Of a DNA stretch of 64,000 nt, positions 1 to 11,755 are shown one piece after another (position 1 is the stretch's first letter; the number at the start of each line of letters is the position of its first letter). The stretch comes from Trifolium pratense (taxonomy: Eukaryota > Streptophyta > Magnoliopsida > Fabales > Fabaceae). Position numbers and translations under genes: made by a program. Below the pieces are notes generated by a model that worked only from the letters and a program-made list of their open reading frames with translations, was not told the origin of the DNA and searched no databases. The stretch covers positions 21,762,001-21,826,000 of the forward strand of contig NC_060060.1 of NCBI RefSeq assembly GCF_020283565.1, read 5' to 3'.

Positions 1-142
1 ATCGATTCCGAACAACGCGGCGGGGTAAAGCACGTCTACGTGGAGCGCGTCCGCGTCCGCGTCCGACACCCGGTGCTGGTGGAATATCATCAATGTCATC
101 ATCGACATTGTCATCATCAAAATTTTCTTCATCTGGATTCAT
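1..142 (-). CDS. Second CACTA-encoded protein, N-terminal part (partial)
   Basis: On the minus strand an ATG at 142-140 opens a frame that runs off the left edge of the window. The 47 visible residues are an acidic Asp-rich stretch followed by Pro and then an Arg/Gly-rich segment (GRGRGR, RRR). It lies downstream of the transposase gene in the same orientation, which is where CACTA elements usually carry their second gene (TNP1 or Ptta-like). The sequence just before the ATG (TTATAG) is also a good splice acceptor, so this could be an internal exon rather than the true start. GC content here is clearly higher than in the surrounding DNA. The function is inferred only from position; no conserved domain is visible in this fragment. 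Confidence 0.45.
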   Translation of the reverse strand, partial: MNPDEENFDDDNVDDDIDDIPPAPGVGRGRGRAPRRRALPRRVVRNR

Positions 143-180
143 CTATAATAAAAAAATATATGATAAATATATTTATATAA

Positions 181-290
181 TTAAGAAATACATGACAAAT
201 ATATATATAATTAAGAAATACATGACAAATATATATATAATTAAGAAATACATGACAAATATATATATAATTAATTAAGAAATACATGAC
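181..290. repeat. 30-bp AT-rich minisatellite, three copies plus a partial
   Basis: Three near-perfect head-to-tail copies of a 30-bp unit (TTAAGAAATACATGACAAAT followed by TA repeats) occupy 181-270, and a partial fourth copy follows. The array lies between the two CACTA genes, so it is non-coding. Short open frames across it come from the repeat and are not genes. Confidence 0.85.
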
Positions 291-401
291 ATATATTGTT
301 TTATAATTCATCATCATTAAACGATAAACAAATGCAACCAAAAACAAATATTCAAGTACAACGATTAATATTATTACAACGCGGATAACTATATTATAAA
401 A

Positions 402-3400
402 TTAATTGTCATCCCAATCTGATACATCTTCATCATCACTGCCTTCATTATCACCATTAGCTTCGACGTCCTCTTCATCAACATCACCATCAGAAGGTAC
501 TTCTTCGGCTTCTTCTTGTACACAAAGTTGATTAAAAGTTTCAACTGCAATGACATCATCAACATTGGACATCTCATCTTCCTGATATGGTTCATCTTCA
601 CGTTCATCTATCTCATTTTTTTCAATCAGACCCCTTGGTTTTGATGTTATTGCGGCACACCAACCTCGCTTATCCCTTGTAGTCGATGGATAAGGGACAT
701 AGTGAACTTGTCTGACGTTATGAGCCATAGCAAACGGATCATACAATGGATAATGTTTGTTCATTTTTATGTCCACGGTATTAGTCTTTGAATCATATCT
801 GGTACCTCTATTTGAAGGATCAAACCATTTACAGTAAAACAACACGACTGTTTTCTTGTAATCAAGGTAATTGTATTCGATTTCAAATATGTTCTCAATG
901 ACACCGTAAAAATCTCCTTCACCATTTTCAGTCACACCTTTCATACACACTCCACTGTTTACTGTTGTTTTTCCTTCACTCCAACTGTGTGTCTCAAATC
1001 TGTAACCATTGACAAAGTAGGTGTGCCATTGTTTAACGGTTGACTTTGGGCCATCAGATAAGTTTCTCAAGTGTTGTATGACACGAGTTGCGGGTGTTTG
1101 TTGGTACATGTATTCTTTGAACCATGCTGGAAATTGCGAATTGATTTGAGCAGAAGTATGTTGTGTTAAAAACATCCTAAGTTATTAAATATCGTTAGTT
1201 ATAAGCGAACTTAATTGGAATAAATAATTATTTATTAACTAATTAAAAATACTCACTGTAAATATGGCTCGACTTCATTGCAATTAATCAGCAAGTGAAC
1301 ATGCGCCGAATAGAGAACTTTGTCACCAGGATACAACACTTTCTCACCACCACCATTACGACCAGGCAAGCTGAATATTGACATGTTTAATGGGTGAATT
1401 CTCACAGGCCGAGATGTTTCAGTTTCATTGCGAATATGGCTTGATGACAACGTGTCTTTGAAGTAATGCGAACAAAAGTAAATTGTTTCGCGGTGTAAGT
1501 ATGTTGCACAAATTGAGCCTTCGACCCTAGCTTTGTTTTTCACGGCACGTTTTGCATAACCCATGAACCTTTCGAACGGGTACATCCATCTATATTGAAC
1601 CGGCCCACCAAGCCTAGCCTCGTATGCAAGATGCACCACAACATGCTCCATAGAATCAAACAAGGCAGGAGGAAATATTCTCTCCAACTTACACAAGATC
1701 AGTGGAATGTCATTTTCCATCTTGATGAGATCAGCCTCTCTTAGCGTTGTCGAACACAAATTCTTGAAAAATTGACTGATTTCAATAAGCGGATTCAATA
1801 CATGTTGGGGTAAAGAACTAAATGCAATCGGAAGTAAAGTCTGGAAAAAAACATGACAATCATGACTTTTCATCCCACGCATCCTTCCATGGTCAACATC
1901 AGCGCATCTCGCCAAATTCGACGAATAACCGTCCGGCATCTTCACTTCTTTTACCCATCGACAAACAGATTTTGCTTCTTCAGGAGATAAAGTATAGTTT
2001 GCACGAGGTTTAAGAAGTTTGCCGTTAGATGTCTCCACCAACAACAGTTCGTTACGTTTGCAATACAACCCTATGTCTCTCCTCGCGTTGTCATTATCTT
2101 TCGTTTTTCCTTTGACATTCATGACAGTGTTAAAAATATTTTCAAACACATTTTTCTCAATATGCATAACATCAAGGTTGTGACGTAAAAGGTTGTCTTT
2201 CCAATACGGCAGATCCCAAAAGATACTTCTTTTTGTCCAGTTGTGTGTTTGTCCATAACCACGCGGTTTAGATGCAACACCACCTACAACCTCAACCTTT
2301 GGAATATCTTTCACTTTGTTCCAGACTTGTCGGGATGTCAAATAATCTGGTGGATCACGAGTCTCGGTGTCACCATGAACAAAAGCATTTTTATTTCTTC
2401 TAAACGGATGATCAGTAGGCAAGAACCGACGATGACAGTCAAACCAAGTAGCCTTCCCACCGTTTTCTAACCAAAACGCTTTGGTGTCCATCATGCAAAT
2501 AGGACATCCTAGTTTACCATGTGTCCCCCATCCAGACAACATCCCATATGCAGGAAAATCATTAATGGTCCACATCAAAGCTCCTCTCATATTGAAATTT
2601 CGTTTTTGGTTGATATCATACGTCGCAACACCGTTCCACAATCTCTTCAAATCATCAATCAAAGGTTGTAAATAGATATCAATACCAACAGTTGGACTAG
2701 ATGGGCCTGGTATTACAGCGGCTAAAAACATGTAAGGTTTTGACATGCACATATCAGGAGGAAGATTGTACGGGGTAACCAGAACAGGCCAACATGAATA
2801 TGGAGTGGCTGATACTTGAGTATATGGTGTAAATCCATCTGAGCATAACCCAAGTCGGACATTCCGTGGCTCCGAAGCAAATTCAGGATAAACTTGATCA
2901 AAATGCTTCCAAGCCATTCCATCAGAAGGATGTCGCAACTCACCTGACATTTTTCTACTTTCATAGTTTTCACGATGCCATGTCATTTTACTGGTTGTTT
3001 GCATCGATGCATACAACCTTTGCAACCTTGGTATTATGGGTAAATAGAACATCGCCTTTCTTGGGATTGGCTTCCTTCTGACTGACCGTGAATTTCTTGT
3101 TACACGATATCTTGGTTCTTGACAAAATTTACATTCAAGTAATGCACCGTCATCTACACCAAATTCGTTGCTATAGTACAACATACACCCGTTAACACAA
3201 CAGTCAATTCTCTTCGCTCCGAGTCCTAACTTTGCAACCAATTGTCTTGCTTCGTAATAATTTTTTGGCAAATCAAGAGGACGGTCTATTGTTATATCCA
3301 ACATCAGTTTTGTTATCAAGTCCATGGTGTATTCTGAAACAAGACATTCAGACTTGATACCCAAAAGTCTAATACACACCGTTAACTTTGAGTCTCGAGA

Positions 3401-3946
3401 GCCTTCACACAACGGTGTATTTGTCTCTTTCAAAAGATCAAAAAATCGCTGGGCTTCCTCATTTGGTCTCTCGACGTTAACATCAGCGTCATATTCATCA
3501 TCAGCAGGGTCGTCGACATCATTTGGCACATAAATCGGCGTATTAAACCCAAGGGCATTAGTTATCATATTGTCCATCTCATTAAACGGATCATAATGCT
3601 GATGATAATATTGGGGAACAACAACGGGCTGAAAAACACTGCTTGAAGCACGATTTTGATTCACGGGAACAGTCGTGGAACATCCTTCGCCATGACTTGA
3701 CCAAACCCAATAATTAGGTTGGAATCCCTTTTTATATAAATGAGACCTAATTTCATCTTCGCTCTGTATTCTTGTACATCGACAAAGTACACACGGACAT
3801 CTAATTCCCCCTTCACGTATCACAATGTCATTATATTTTACTGTATTGATAAACATTTCGACCCCTATTTTAAATTCCTCTTTAACCCGGCCCCTCTTTC
3901 CAGGATTATGTCTATCGTACATCCAATTACGATTGCTAAAATCCAT
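402..3946 (-). CDS. CACTA transposase, TNP2 type, two exons, 1154 aa
   Basis: Exon 1 is 3946-1257 and exon 2 is 1176-402. They are joined by an 80-bp intron with donor GTGAGT and acceptor CTTAG; the splice keeps the frame (EVEPYLQ then MFLTQHTSAQ). Domains in order are an N-terminal Transpos_assoc-like region with CPCVLC cysteines (about 1-90), the TNP2 transposase core (roughly 330-600, including GWGTHGKLGCPIC), a DUF4218 region (about 698-815, FPPALFDSMEHVVVHL) and a DUF4216 region in exon 2 (about 970-1040), ending in an acidic Asp/Glu tail. The family cuts and pastes CACTA elements in the nucleus. No stop or frameshift interrupts the 3.5 kb, so the copy may be recent and able to encode a full transposase. 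Expression cannot be judged here. The start is the first Met, just before the Transpos_assoc region. Confidence 0.9.
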
Positions 3947-4189
3947 ATCTGTGTAGTTTAATTAATATATAATTAGATCGATATATGTATTAAATTTATT
4001 ACTTTATTTTTCAAAAGTATTTTGGACATATATATATGTCTACTCAACAATAACATATAAACTTTTAACATTTTATTTTTAAAGTTTATGGTTTATTAAA
4101 TCTAAAAAATACTAAGTTTTTTAGTTGACAAAACTACCGACTTTTTAACATATATATTATAATTTTTTAAAATATAATTGTTTTTCTTT

Positions 4190-5008
4190 TTTTAAATACA
4201 TAGTAATAATAAAATGCTAGTAACTATTTCTAAGTGTACGGTAAAAATAAAACTATCACTAAATATTATAAATTAAAATTACATATATTACTTACTTGGG
4301 TGCCGGGTAGAGTCTTACTTGGTGCGCGCTCCTAACCACAAACTCCGCTCCTAACCCACGACCTCCGATGACCACGAGAATTTGCTAATAAAAATTGTAA
4401 ATAACAAATTATTAGAACATATACATTTAAATAACAAAGTAAAAATTTTAACTTTAAAAGTAAAACACAAACACTTACCACTGTTTAGATGGAGATATGA
4501 AAATTACATCACTTTTTTAAAAATACACAAACTGTTAAAAAATTTCTTTTATAAATTTTTTTTAAAAAAATTTCGTTTTTTTAAAAAATAATATAAATAT
4601 ACTGTTTTTTTGAAAAAAAAAATACTTATTTAAAAAAAATAATTCTGTTTTCGAAATAAACAAAATTAAATATATTTTTTTAATTTTTTTTACAAAAACA
4701 ATAACTTTTATACATAGTGATAAGAAAATATTAGTAATAAATTACAAAGTATTAATTAATAACTATTACTAAGTATACGATAAAAAAAACTATCACTATA
4801 TAAATTAAAATTACGTTACTTACTTGGGTGCCGAGTAGATTCTTACTTGGCGCGCACCTAGCCCACGAACTCCGCTCCTCACGAGAATAAGACTTGCTAT
4901 TAAAAATGGTAAAACACAAATATTAGAACATATACATTTAAATAACAAAACAAAAATTTTAAATTCGTAAAAGTAAAACACAAACACTTACCACTTTTTG
5001 TATGGAGA
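4190..5008. repeat. Tandem duplication of a ~530-bp non-coding unit upstream of the transposase gene
   Basis: A block containing TTACTTACTTGGGTGCCG, then TAGAACATATACATTTAAAT and ACACAAACACTTACCACT, appears at about 4250-4500 and again at about 4800-5008 with small differences. The second copy is cut at 5008 by the insertion of the nested CACTA element. The block lies upstream of the transposase start, so it is probably promoter or 5' leader of the outer element. Confidence 0.7.
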
Positions 5009-5357
5009 CACTACAACATTTGTAGCCTCTGGCAACATGTTATTATGCAACCCTTGACAATTGTAGCCTAAAAGTACTATAGGCAACAATTTATGCATGT
5101 TACTGGGTGTATTTTTGCCACACTATAAACCTGTTCCCAAAAATATAATGGGGGACATTTATCAACCGTGACCAATGAACTTTTTTGGCAACACTTGTTA
5201 ACTGTCGCCTTAACCATCTTAGGGAACAATTTTCAAGGGTTGCGTTATTATTAACAAAAAGGCTACGTTTAACGATTGTCGCAGTTAAAAAAGATATATA
5301 TTTTTTTTATTTTGATTTCCCTTCAAATATATAATTAATAAATAATTTAATAACAAT

Positions 5358-6212
5358 TAGAGCTGTCAAAAAAGACCGGGCTATCGGGCCGGCCCATTAG
5401 ATCTATCATTTTACATGGGTCGGACTTCATAAAAAGGGGACCAGTCTTTATCGGGCCGGACCTTATCGGGTCAGACTTTTTCATGGGCCGTCATGGGTCG
5501 GCACACAAGCTTTTGGGCTGGCCCCTTAAAGAATTAAAAAAATTATTAAAAAAAATGCTATAATCTTTTTATTGTTATATTTTAGTATTATTTTTATGCA
5601 TAAATTCAAATATAATTTTTTTTATTATTTTTGTTGTTTTATTGTTATTATTTGTGTTTTGTTCCTATCTATAATCTGTTTTATTCCTATTTTTAAGCGT
5701 ATCATCTTTTTATATTCTTTCTTAATTTTTTTTTGTGAAATTATAACGAAGGATATAAAACTTGGTATATGGTTATTTTAAGTCTATCATCTTTTTATTG
5801 TATTTATTTTTTTTTTTTTTTTTTACTTACATTACAATGGATGAATGAAACATATAAAACTTGGAATTTTTTTTTGTAGTAATAATAATAATATGACAAA
5901 AAACTTATTGGATTAGAATGTGATAGTTAGAGATTTGTTTGTTTATTTGATGAGGATAAAGAGGAAGATATTGTTGTTTGGGAGATTATGTGAGAAAGTA
6001 TAGGGATACGAATTACCTTCTTGAAAATTTAGTAGAATGTTTTTTGTTTTAAAAAAAATACTATGAAAATTAATGGGCCGGCCCATCGGGCCATGTAGGC
6101 TTTTGCTTATTGGTTCGGGCTAAGCAGACTGGGCCATGAAGTTAACGGGTCGGGCCCCTTTATTTGATCAGGCCCTTTCAGGCCGGACCGGGCCGGCCCT
6201 TTGACGGCTCTA
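5358..6212. mobile_element. Non-autonomous hAT element inside the nested CACTA (855 bp)
   Basis: The termini are TAGAGCTGTCAAA on the left and the inverse of TAGAGCCGTCAAA on the right, flanked by perfect 8-bp duplications ATAACAAT (5350-5357 and 6213-6220). An 8-bp duplication is the hAT hallmark. Both ends are rich in GGGCC/GGCCC blocks in inverted orientation, and the centre is AT-rich and non-coding. Confidence 0.93.
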
Positions 6213-6399
6213 ATAACAATGATCATTTTTTTTTAGTGATTTTTTTTGGGTAGTATTGTGATTTTTGTTGTTATTATTATTATTATTATTAAAATTTTAT
6301 GTGATTTATTATTGTTATTATTATTAATTAATATATATGTATATATATACATATGTGGCATTTACCTAAAAAAAAACAGATTTTCAGTTCCACTCTTCC

Positions 6400-8460
6400 C
6401 TGTGTAAGAAAAAAAACAGTCTTGTTAGTATTCCCTAATTAACTTTCTTTTTATTCTCCGTAAAAAAAGTTTCTTTCTTATTTTTTTTAGTGAAGCAATC
6501 AAATCAAATCTCTAAGTTAAAAAGCCAAAAAACCCTACCTCGCCTCCATTTTTGTGTCCCCTTCCTTCTCCATATCCTTTGATCTACTTCCCATCACTGC
6601 TTATCTCTCTCTGCTTCTTCTATTTCAAACAAATCGAACACTGCAACACACCGCGACGGTCGTTCCGAAGATGAATCTTAACTACATCGCGAGAAGCTCT
6701 TCGAATACCTTGAGAAATTCAATAGTTCCAAGAACAAATCTCAGGTCATTGTCTCCTCTATAATTTCAATGTCTCTTCGTTTTTTTATTTAGTGTTTTAG
6801 ATGGTGTTGTTGTTCAAGTTTTCTTTCAATTAGGGTTTTGAACTGTCGTTTTTAGCACTCAGATCTTTAGGGATTTGTGTGTGTTGTTGTGAAGAAACAC
6901 CTGCTTACTTGATCTTCTACAGTTCTACTTTACACAAGAAAGTTTTTTGCCAACTAATGAACTCTTTTTGCACAGGTGATACTCTGAATGCATTGAAGAA
7001 CAACATGAATTATCCTAACAATGTTCTTTAATGTTGGCCAAGGAGGTCAAAATGTTTTGGAGCTTTATGATTTTTATCATGTAGACCAAGAGAGGCTTTG
7101 TGTTTGCTGTCAAGGAGTCCATTGTTTAGTTGATTTGGTGCTAAAAGCTTCTTCCAAGACTATAAGGGTATTTATTTATTTGATAATTGGCTAATCAAAG
7201 TCTTGCTTATCTTTATGGTAACGAAAATACTTAATTCAAGAATCCATTGTGACACAAATGGTGTCAATGAACTAAAGGGGAAGTGTTAGTCCTCTCCTAT
7301 TACAGTAGACATAGCATATGATCTTTAAAACATGTTTCGGAAGCTTGAAAGAGTAATTACTAAGGTTAAAGTAGTTAGATTTGGAAATTAGCTTGAAATT
7401 ATTTTAGCCAAAGCAAAGTAATAGCACTCCTTGCTTTGCAAAAATTATAACAACGTAACTATAGTTTTAAGTTGGCATATAAACAACTGCATATTCCTAA
7501 CTTCGTGTAATAGTTTACAATGATTTGGTTTCATTGCTAGTAATTAATAGGTTATTAATATGAAGGTACTGAAGTTGTGGTAATTATATATGTAGATTAT
7601 TATTCAAATATCAATCTGAATGAAGCTATTGATTTGTTAAGGTTTGTGTTTACTAATCTTTGATCTCTTGCTCATGTTGCGTCTATGATTATTTCTAATA
7701 CAAGGCATATTCCTTAGTGTTTTGATTTTTTCTGGTTTTTTCAACCTGCTATGTTTGTGGTTTTGATTTGGTATTGTTTGTGGTGGTTCTGCAGCTGCAG
7801 CCACAGTTTTTTTCTTTCTAGTTTTTTCCTTTGGTTGGCTCTGTTTTCGCTGCTATTTCCTTTTTTCCTTTCATTGTTTTCTGATATTTGTACCTGGGAC
7901 TTTTGTCTGTTTATTGTCTGTTCGGGTGCTGGTTTTGAGGCTCGTAGCAGTAAGGTTTTTTATCCTAGCAGGTGCTGTTGGTTTATGGTAGTAGTAGTCG
8001 TTTTGGTTTTTTAAGACTTATGGTTTTCTTTTGTAGTTTTGTTGGCTTACTGCTAGTGCAATGTTCATGTAATATTTCGCAGTCCTCTGGTTACACCTTG
8101 TGAATGGAGTTAGGCATAACTAGTAGTATAATTAGTAGTAGGTGTTCTTACTTAAAATATGATATATGATTTAACTAATGAACATTACAGTCATGAGCAA
8201 ATCAATTATTAGGGAACTTCAATTGGGTTTGAAAACTGAAAAGTAGTCTATAATTTGGTTTTGTGGTAGCATGCCATTTTTTATTGATTTAGTTTTGGGT
8301 CTTTATTATGTTTTTGTTCAACTATTGATTAAGTTTGTGTAGCAGGTTTTACATTGGAGCAATACGGTGAAAAGGGATTACGATCAAAGAAGGCATGTTA
8401 CAGGTGCTTCTTCATATGATTATGCAGCCAAGATAGTGGGGGTATTGAATGGAAATTTTT
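6400..8460 (+). other. Probable captured host-gene fragment inside the nested CACTA
   Basis: This stretch looks like the 5' part of a plant gene and not like transposon DNA. A pyrimidine-rich leader precedes an ATG at 6671 that opens a short frame (MNLNYIARSSSNTLRNSIV), which ends near a GT donor after AATCTCAG. Introns of normal T-rich composition follow, with acceptor-like sites at TTTGCACAG (about 6975) and GTGTAGCAG (about 8345). Joining the first two pieces gives an early stop, so no intact protein is encoded. I do not recognise the parent gene. Capture of gene pieces by CACTA elements is well documented; that it happened here is inference. Confidence 0.4.
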
Positions 8461-9279
8461 ACTATTTTACACTAAGATTGTCCAATTTTAGTTGTATTTA
8501 TGGTTGAGTAAATAGTGTCTTAACTTGTATCTGAGAAGTCATTGGAGCGGTAACCATGACTTTAGGTTTTTTATAGTAGTAGTACATGTTGCTACTTTTT
8601 AGTACCCATAGAAAGGATGTACTCCACTATTCATTTATGTAAAACTGCAATCATTTGAATAAAGGAGTTCATGTATTTGCCTCACTTTTATTCCAAATAT
8701 AAATTGAATATTAAATTTGGTTATAATCGTATCAAAATTATTGCCTATTATAAACATAAATGTTTAAACTGTTGTCTCTAAGTTATGGCAACGGTTAAGA
8801 AAGGTTGCCTATACGTAATGGGGACACTAGAAAACTGTTACCTTTGCTTATTATTTTGGCAACAGTCACGAACTGTAAATAAAACTGGCAACACGTAAAA
8901 ACTGTCGCCTAAAGTTTGCAGGTAAACTGTTCCCTATTCTCAATAGCTTAGGCGACAGTTTTAGAAAGTGTGGCTAAAAAGTGCGAAAACTGTAACCTAA
9001 AACAATAGGTAACGCTCGCTTATAAAACGGGTGAAAACTGTTCCCTATACCTTTTGGTTACAGTTTTGACGGTTTAGGCTACATTTTTCGAATGTTGCCA
9101 AAAAGCAAAAATGTTGTAGTGAGATTAAGTTGAAAGTATGAAATTTAAGAGAGAAGTTAGAGAAAATTTAGAGAGAGAATGAAAGGTAAAAATGAAGTGA
9201 AGGTGTAATAGATTTGTTGAAGAAGAATATATAAAGTAGTAATAAGCGAACCGTTGGAATTTAAATTTGAAATATGCAT

Positions 9280-9610
9280 TACTGGCGGCCTGACACCGTC
9301 GTAAATGCATAACGTCTTTCTCATTACTGACGGCCTGGGACCGTCATAATTGACCACGCATTACTGACGGCCCAGGACCGTCATAATTGCTCATCTGCTT
9401 TAACTTTCCTGACGGCCTGGAACCGTCTTAATTGACCACGCATTACTGACGGCCTGACACCGTCACTAATGCTTAATGTTACCGTTTTAAAATTTTTCTT
9501 TCCCCCAAGACGCATTACTGACGGCTCCCAGCCTTCAATAACCCACAAATGCATTACTGAGGGCTAAAAGCCCTCAATAAGTTTGGTCAGTAATATTATG
9601 TTTTCTTGTA

Positions 9611-9613
<3 letters not shown>
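9280..9613. repeat. Subterminal repeats of the outer CACTA element
   Basis: At least seven units of the form TTACTGACGGCCTGGGACCG are spaced about 35-45 bp apart (around 9288, 9327, 9364, 9409, 9446, 9519 and 9556). Each has GACGGCC facing GGACCGTC, making a short imperfect palindrome. In En/Spm such units are the binding sites for the element's own DNA-binding protein; that role here is inferred from the family. Confidence 0.8.

Positions 9614-9645
<32 letters not shown>
9614..9645. repeat. (AT)n microsatellite next to the CACTA terminus
   Basis: A pure AT dinucleotide run of about 32 bp begins right after the outer CACTA end. It makes the right-hand target-site triplet (ATA) uninformative. 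No gene is seen from here to about 9860; the DNA is AT-rich. Confidence 0.85.
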
Positions 9646-9647
<2 letters not shown>

Positions 9648-9859
9648 CATTAACTTTTTTTTACATTTTAAATTTTGTTAATACTATATGTTAGTTTAAT
9701 TAAATCTATTTTTTTTTACTTTTTATATGTTTCGAATATAATTGGTAATTGTCATTCCAAAATATTAATTTTCAATTTATTTTATCAAAAATGTCAAACT
9801 ATTATTTTGTAACGTTTTTTATAATATTTATATTTATTTAAAAAATTACAATTTATAAT

Positions 9860-10028
9860 TTGGATATCCAAAAACCGATCCAAATTAAACCGCATAATAT
9901 TGGATCGGATTGGATCGAATTTTTTTTATTCGTCATCCAAAACCGAACCAAACCGCAAATGAATTTATTCTTGGATCGGATGGGTTTTTGCCTCAAAACC
10001 GATCTAAACCGAACCGTGAGCACCCCTA
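9860..10028. mobile_element. Half of a hAT-like non-autonomous element
   Basis: The segment is built of AACCGATCC/GGATCGG blocks in both orientations and ends in CCGTGAGCACCCCTA. The inverse, TAGGGGTGCTCACGG, is a common terminus of plant hAT MITEs. The matching left terminus is not found, so the element is truncated or its other half lies beyond the outer CACTA insertion. The short open frame across it is not a gene. Confidence 0.45.
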
Positions 10029-10292
10029 CCTGTCACAACATTCTGAAGCACTACAATAGAAATTCTTGTTTACATTTTCGTTAGAATCAATCACTTTATC
10101 TATCTTGTAATGATACTTTGTAAGTGAGTTCATGCATTTTTGAAATGTCCTTAGCCACAAATAGCATGATATGTGTGGAATCCTACCATCATGATGTCAT
10201 GTACGTAGAACATTTTGACTAAACAAATTCAGAGAACAATAATGATTGATAAATCTTGGCACATTACAAAAGTGATCAACATTAATGATATA

Positions 10293-10417
10293 CTCCCTCC
10301 GTCCCAAAATATAAGCAAAAGTGAGTCAAAAAAACTTGAAGTATTTGGTTAAAGATTTGGACCAAATATATCTACTTTTATTGATCGATTTTTGCTTATA
10401 TTTTGGGACGGATGGAG
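10293..10417. mobile_element. Stowaway MITE (125 bp)
   Basis: The inverted termini are CTCCCTCCGTCCCAAAATAT and, on the right, a near-perfect inverse ending GACGGATGGAG. The TA target duplication (10291-10292 and 10418-10419) is that of Tc1/mariner-type elements. It is non-coding. Confidence 0.93.
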
Positions 10418-11070
10418 TAGTTCCATAGATATTGTCATTAAGAGATTAAATAAATATTGATTGTTATCAATCATTTATAAAGTTTCCTTTTCTTCTATGA
10501 TTTCGCCTAAATACGTACGTACGCACAAATAAAACTTCCAAAAGGAAATACGTACGTACTCATCAACACATTTGTACCCCACATAGAGACCTTTAACAAG
10601 ATTACACCATTTTGGATAAACCATACAATTAATGTATCATAAAATGGAAATATTTGGTGATACACGTTATTAACCATAATTTAGATTAGATTCCCTCAAC
10701 TCATTTTGTAATTTAACCAAACAAAACTTGTAACCTAATATTTCTATTTTTGGATGAAACTTATCAACCTTATTAATTAATTATAATTCTAACTGGATTT
10801 TTAACATCAACTATATATTCTTGATCAATTCAAAATTCATTTTATTGACATTAGGTTATGTCATTGCGCGGTATCAAGTTTTTTCCCTTATTTAAAGGGC
10901 ATAGTTATAAAACCTTCGTATCGAAATTTACAAAGAAATCATCCAATTGATTGAGACGAACAATCAAGATTGTTTCCATACGAGTTTACACTTTCTTCAC
11001 TTAATTCTCAATATCATCTACAGACTTTTTCATTCTGTCAAATTTATTTGGCGATCGTCTCAATTCATCA

Positions 11071-11110
11071 ATGGCTTCAAGGAGCACATCATTTGCCTCC
11101 TAGACCAAAG
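11071..11110 (+). pseudogene. Exon-1-like fragment, left arm (stop inside)
   Basis: The frame starts ATGGCTTCAAGGAGCACATC and runs into a TAG at 11101 before a donor-like GTTTGT at 11111. The other arm has the same start without the stop. The parent gene is not recognised. Confidence 0.4.
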
Positions 11111-11716
11111 GTTTGTTTCCGATTCTAGCTATTGTCCTATTTTCTCTTGCTTTCTTTAATTCCTTTTTCTTTTAAGTTTTTCATTTAAATTTTTCATCTA
11201 TATGATTAAAATTTTCTTTAATTCAACTCATATGATTGCACATTGTTGTATAAAAATTATTGTTTAATTCTATTATTGGTGTAAATGCATGTATTTTATT
11301 TTGTTTTTGTTATATATCATTGATATTTTATCCCACGGACAGAAACAACAAGGAGAGGCAGAATCAACTCTTGATGGAAAAAAGATCAATCTATTAAAAG
11401 AGAAAATTCAAGTGGATCGATCAATCTTTATTTTCATCAAGAGTTTATGCTCATCAATTGCCGTCTATCCTTGTTGTATCTATCCACGGAATAAAGTAGC
11501 AGTGTTGTATAACAAAAGCAAAATAAAATATATGTATCTACTCTAATAGTTGGATGAAAGAATAATTTTGAAATATCACTTCTCGATCAATGTGCAACCA
11601 TCTTAGTTGAATTTTTAGAAAATTGAAATAATATAGATAAAAATTGATATGAAAAACGTAAAAGAAAATGAGTTAAAGGAAGCAAGAGAAAATAGGAGAA
11701 AGAATCGGAAACAAAC

Positions 11717-11755
11717 CTTAGGTGTAGAGACAAATGTTGTTCTCCTTGAAGCCAT
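11717..11755 (-). pseudogene. Exon-1-like fragment, right arm (open)
   Basis: On the minus strand the frame reads MASRRTTFVSTPK and ends exactly at an AAG|GTTTGT donor. It is the counterpart of the fragment at 11071-11110. No second exon is recognised downstream, so I treat it as a gene fragment. Confidence 0.4.

Larger units (their letters stand above)
5009..9121. mobile_element. Nested non-autonomous CACTA element (4113 bp)
   Basis: The left end at 5009 reads CACTACAACATTTGTAGCC and the right end at 9121 reads AAAAATGTTGTAGTG, so the termini are CACTACAACATTT inverted repeats. The 3-bp target-site duplication is AGA on both sides (5006-5008 and 9122-9124), as expected for CACTA elements. 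Both ends carry subterminal repeats of the type AACTGTYGCCTAAA and GGCAACA in both orientations. No transposase is present. The interior holds a hAT insertion and an intron-bearing gene-like segment. Because it is inserted in the outer CACTA element, it is the younger insertion. Confidence 0.92.
1..9613 (-). mobile_element. Outer CACTA (En/Spm) DNA transposon, right part
   Basis: The right terminus is at 9613, where the sequence reads TTTTCTTGTAGTG, the inverse of a classical CACTACAAGAAAA end. Directly inside it lie at least seven degenerate subterminal repeats. The element carries a TNP2-type transposase transcribed away from this end (402-3946) and the start of a second gene at 1-142. The left end is outside the window, so no target-site duplication can be checked. 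A second CACTA element (5009-9121) is nested inside. The orientation is given as that of the transposase gene. Confidence 0.85.

Noticed and set aside
7751..8014. 87-aa hydrophobic frame inside the nested CACTA.
   Set aside because: Its Phe/Leu/Ser/Trp composition comes from T-rich intron-like DNA; there is no conserved motif.
9860..10084. 74-aa plus-strand frame.
   Set aside because: It runs through the inverted AACCGATCC blocks of a hAT-like remnant and has no family match.
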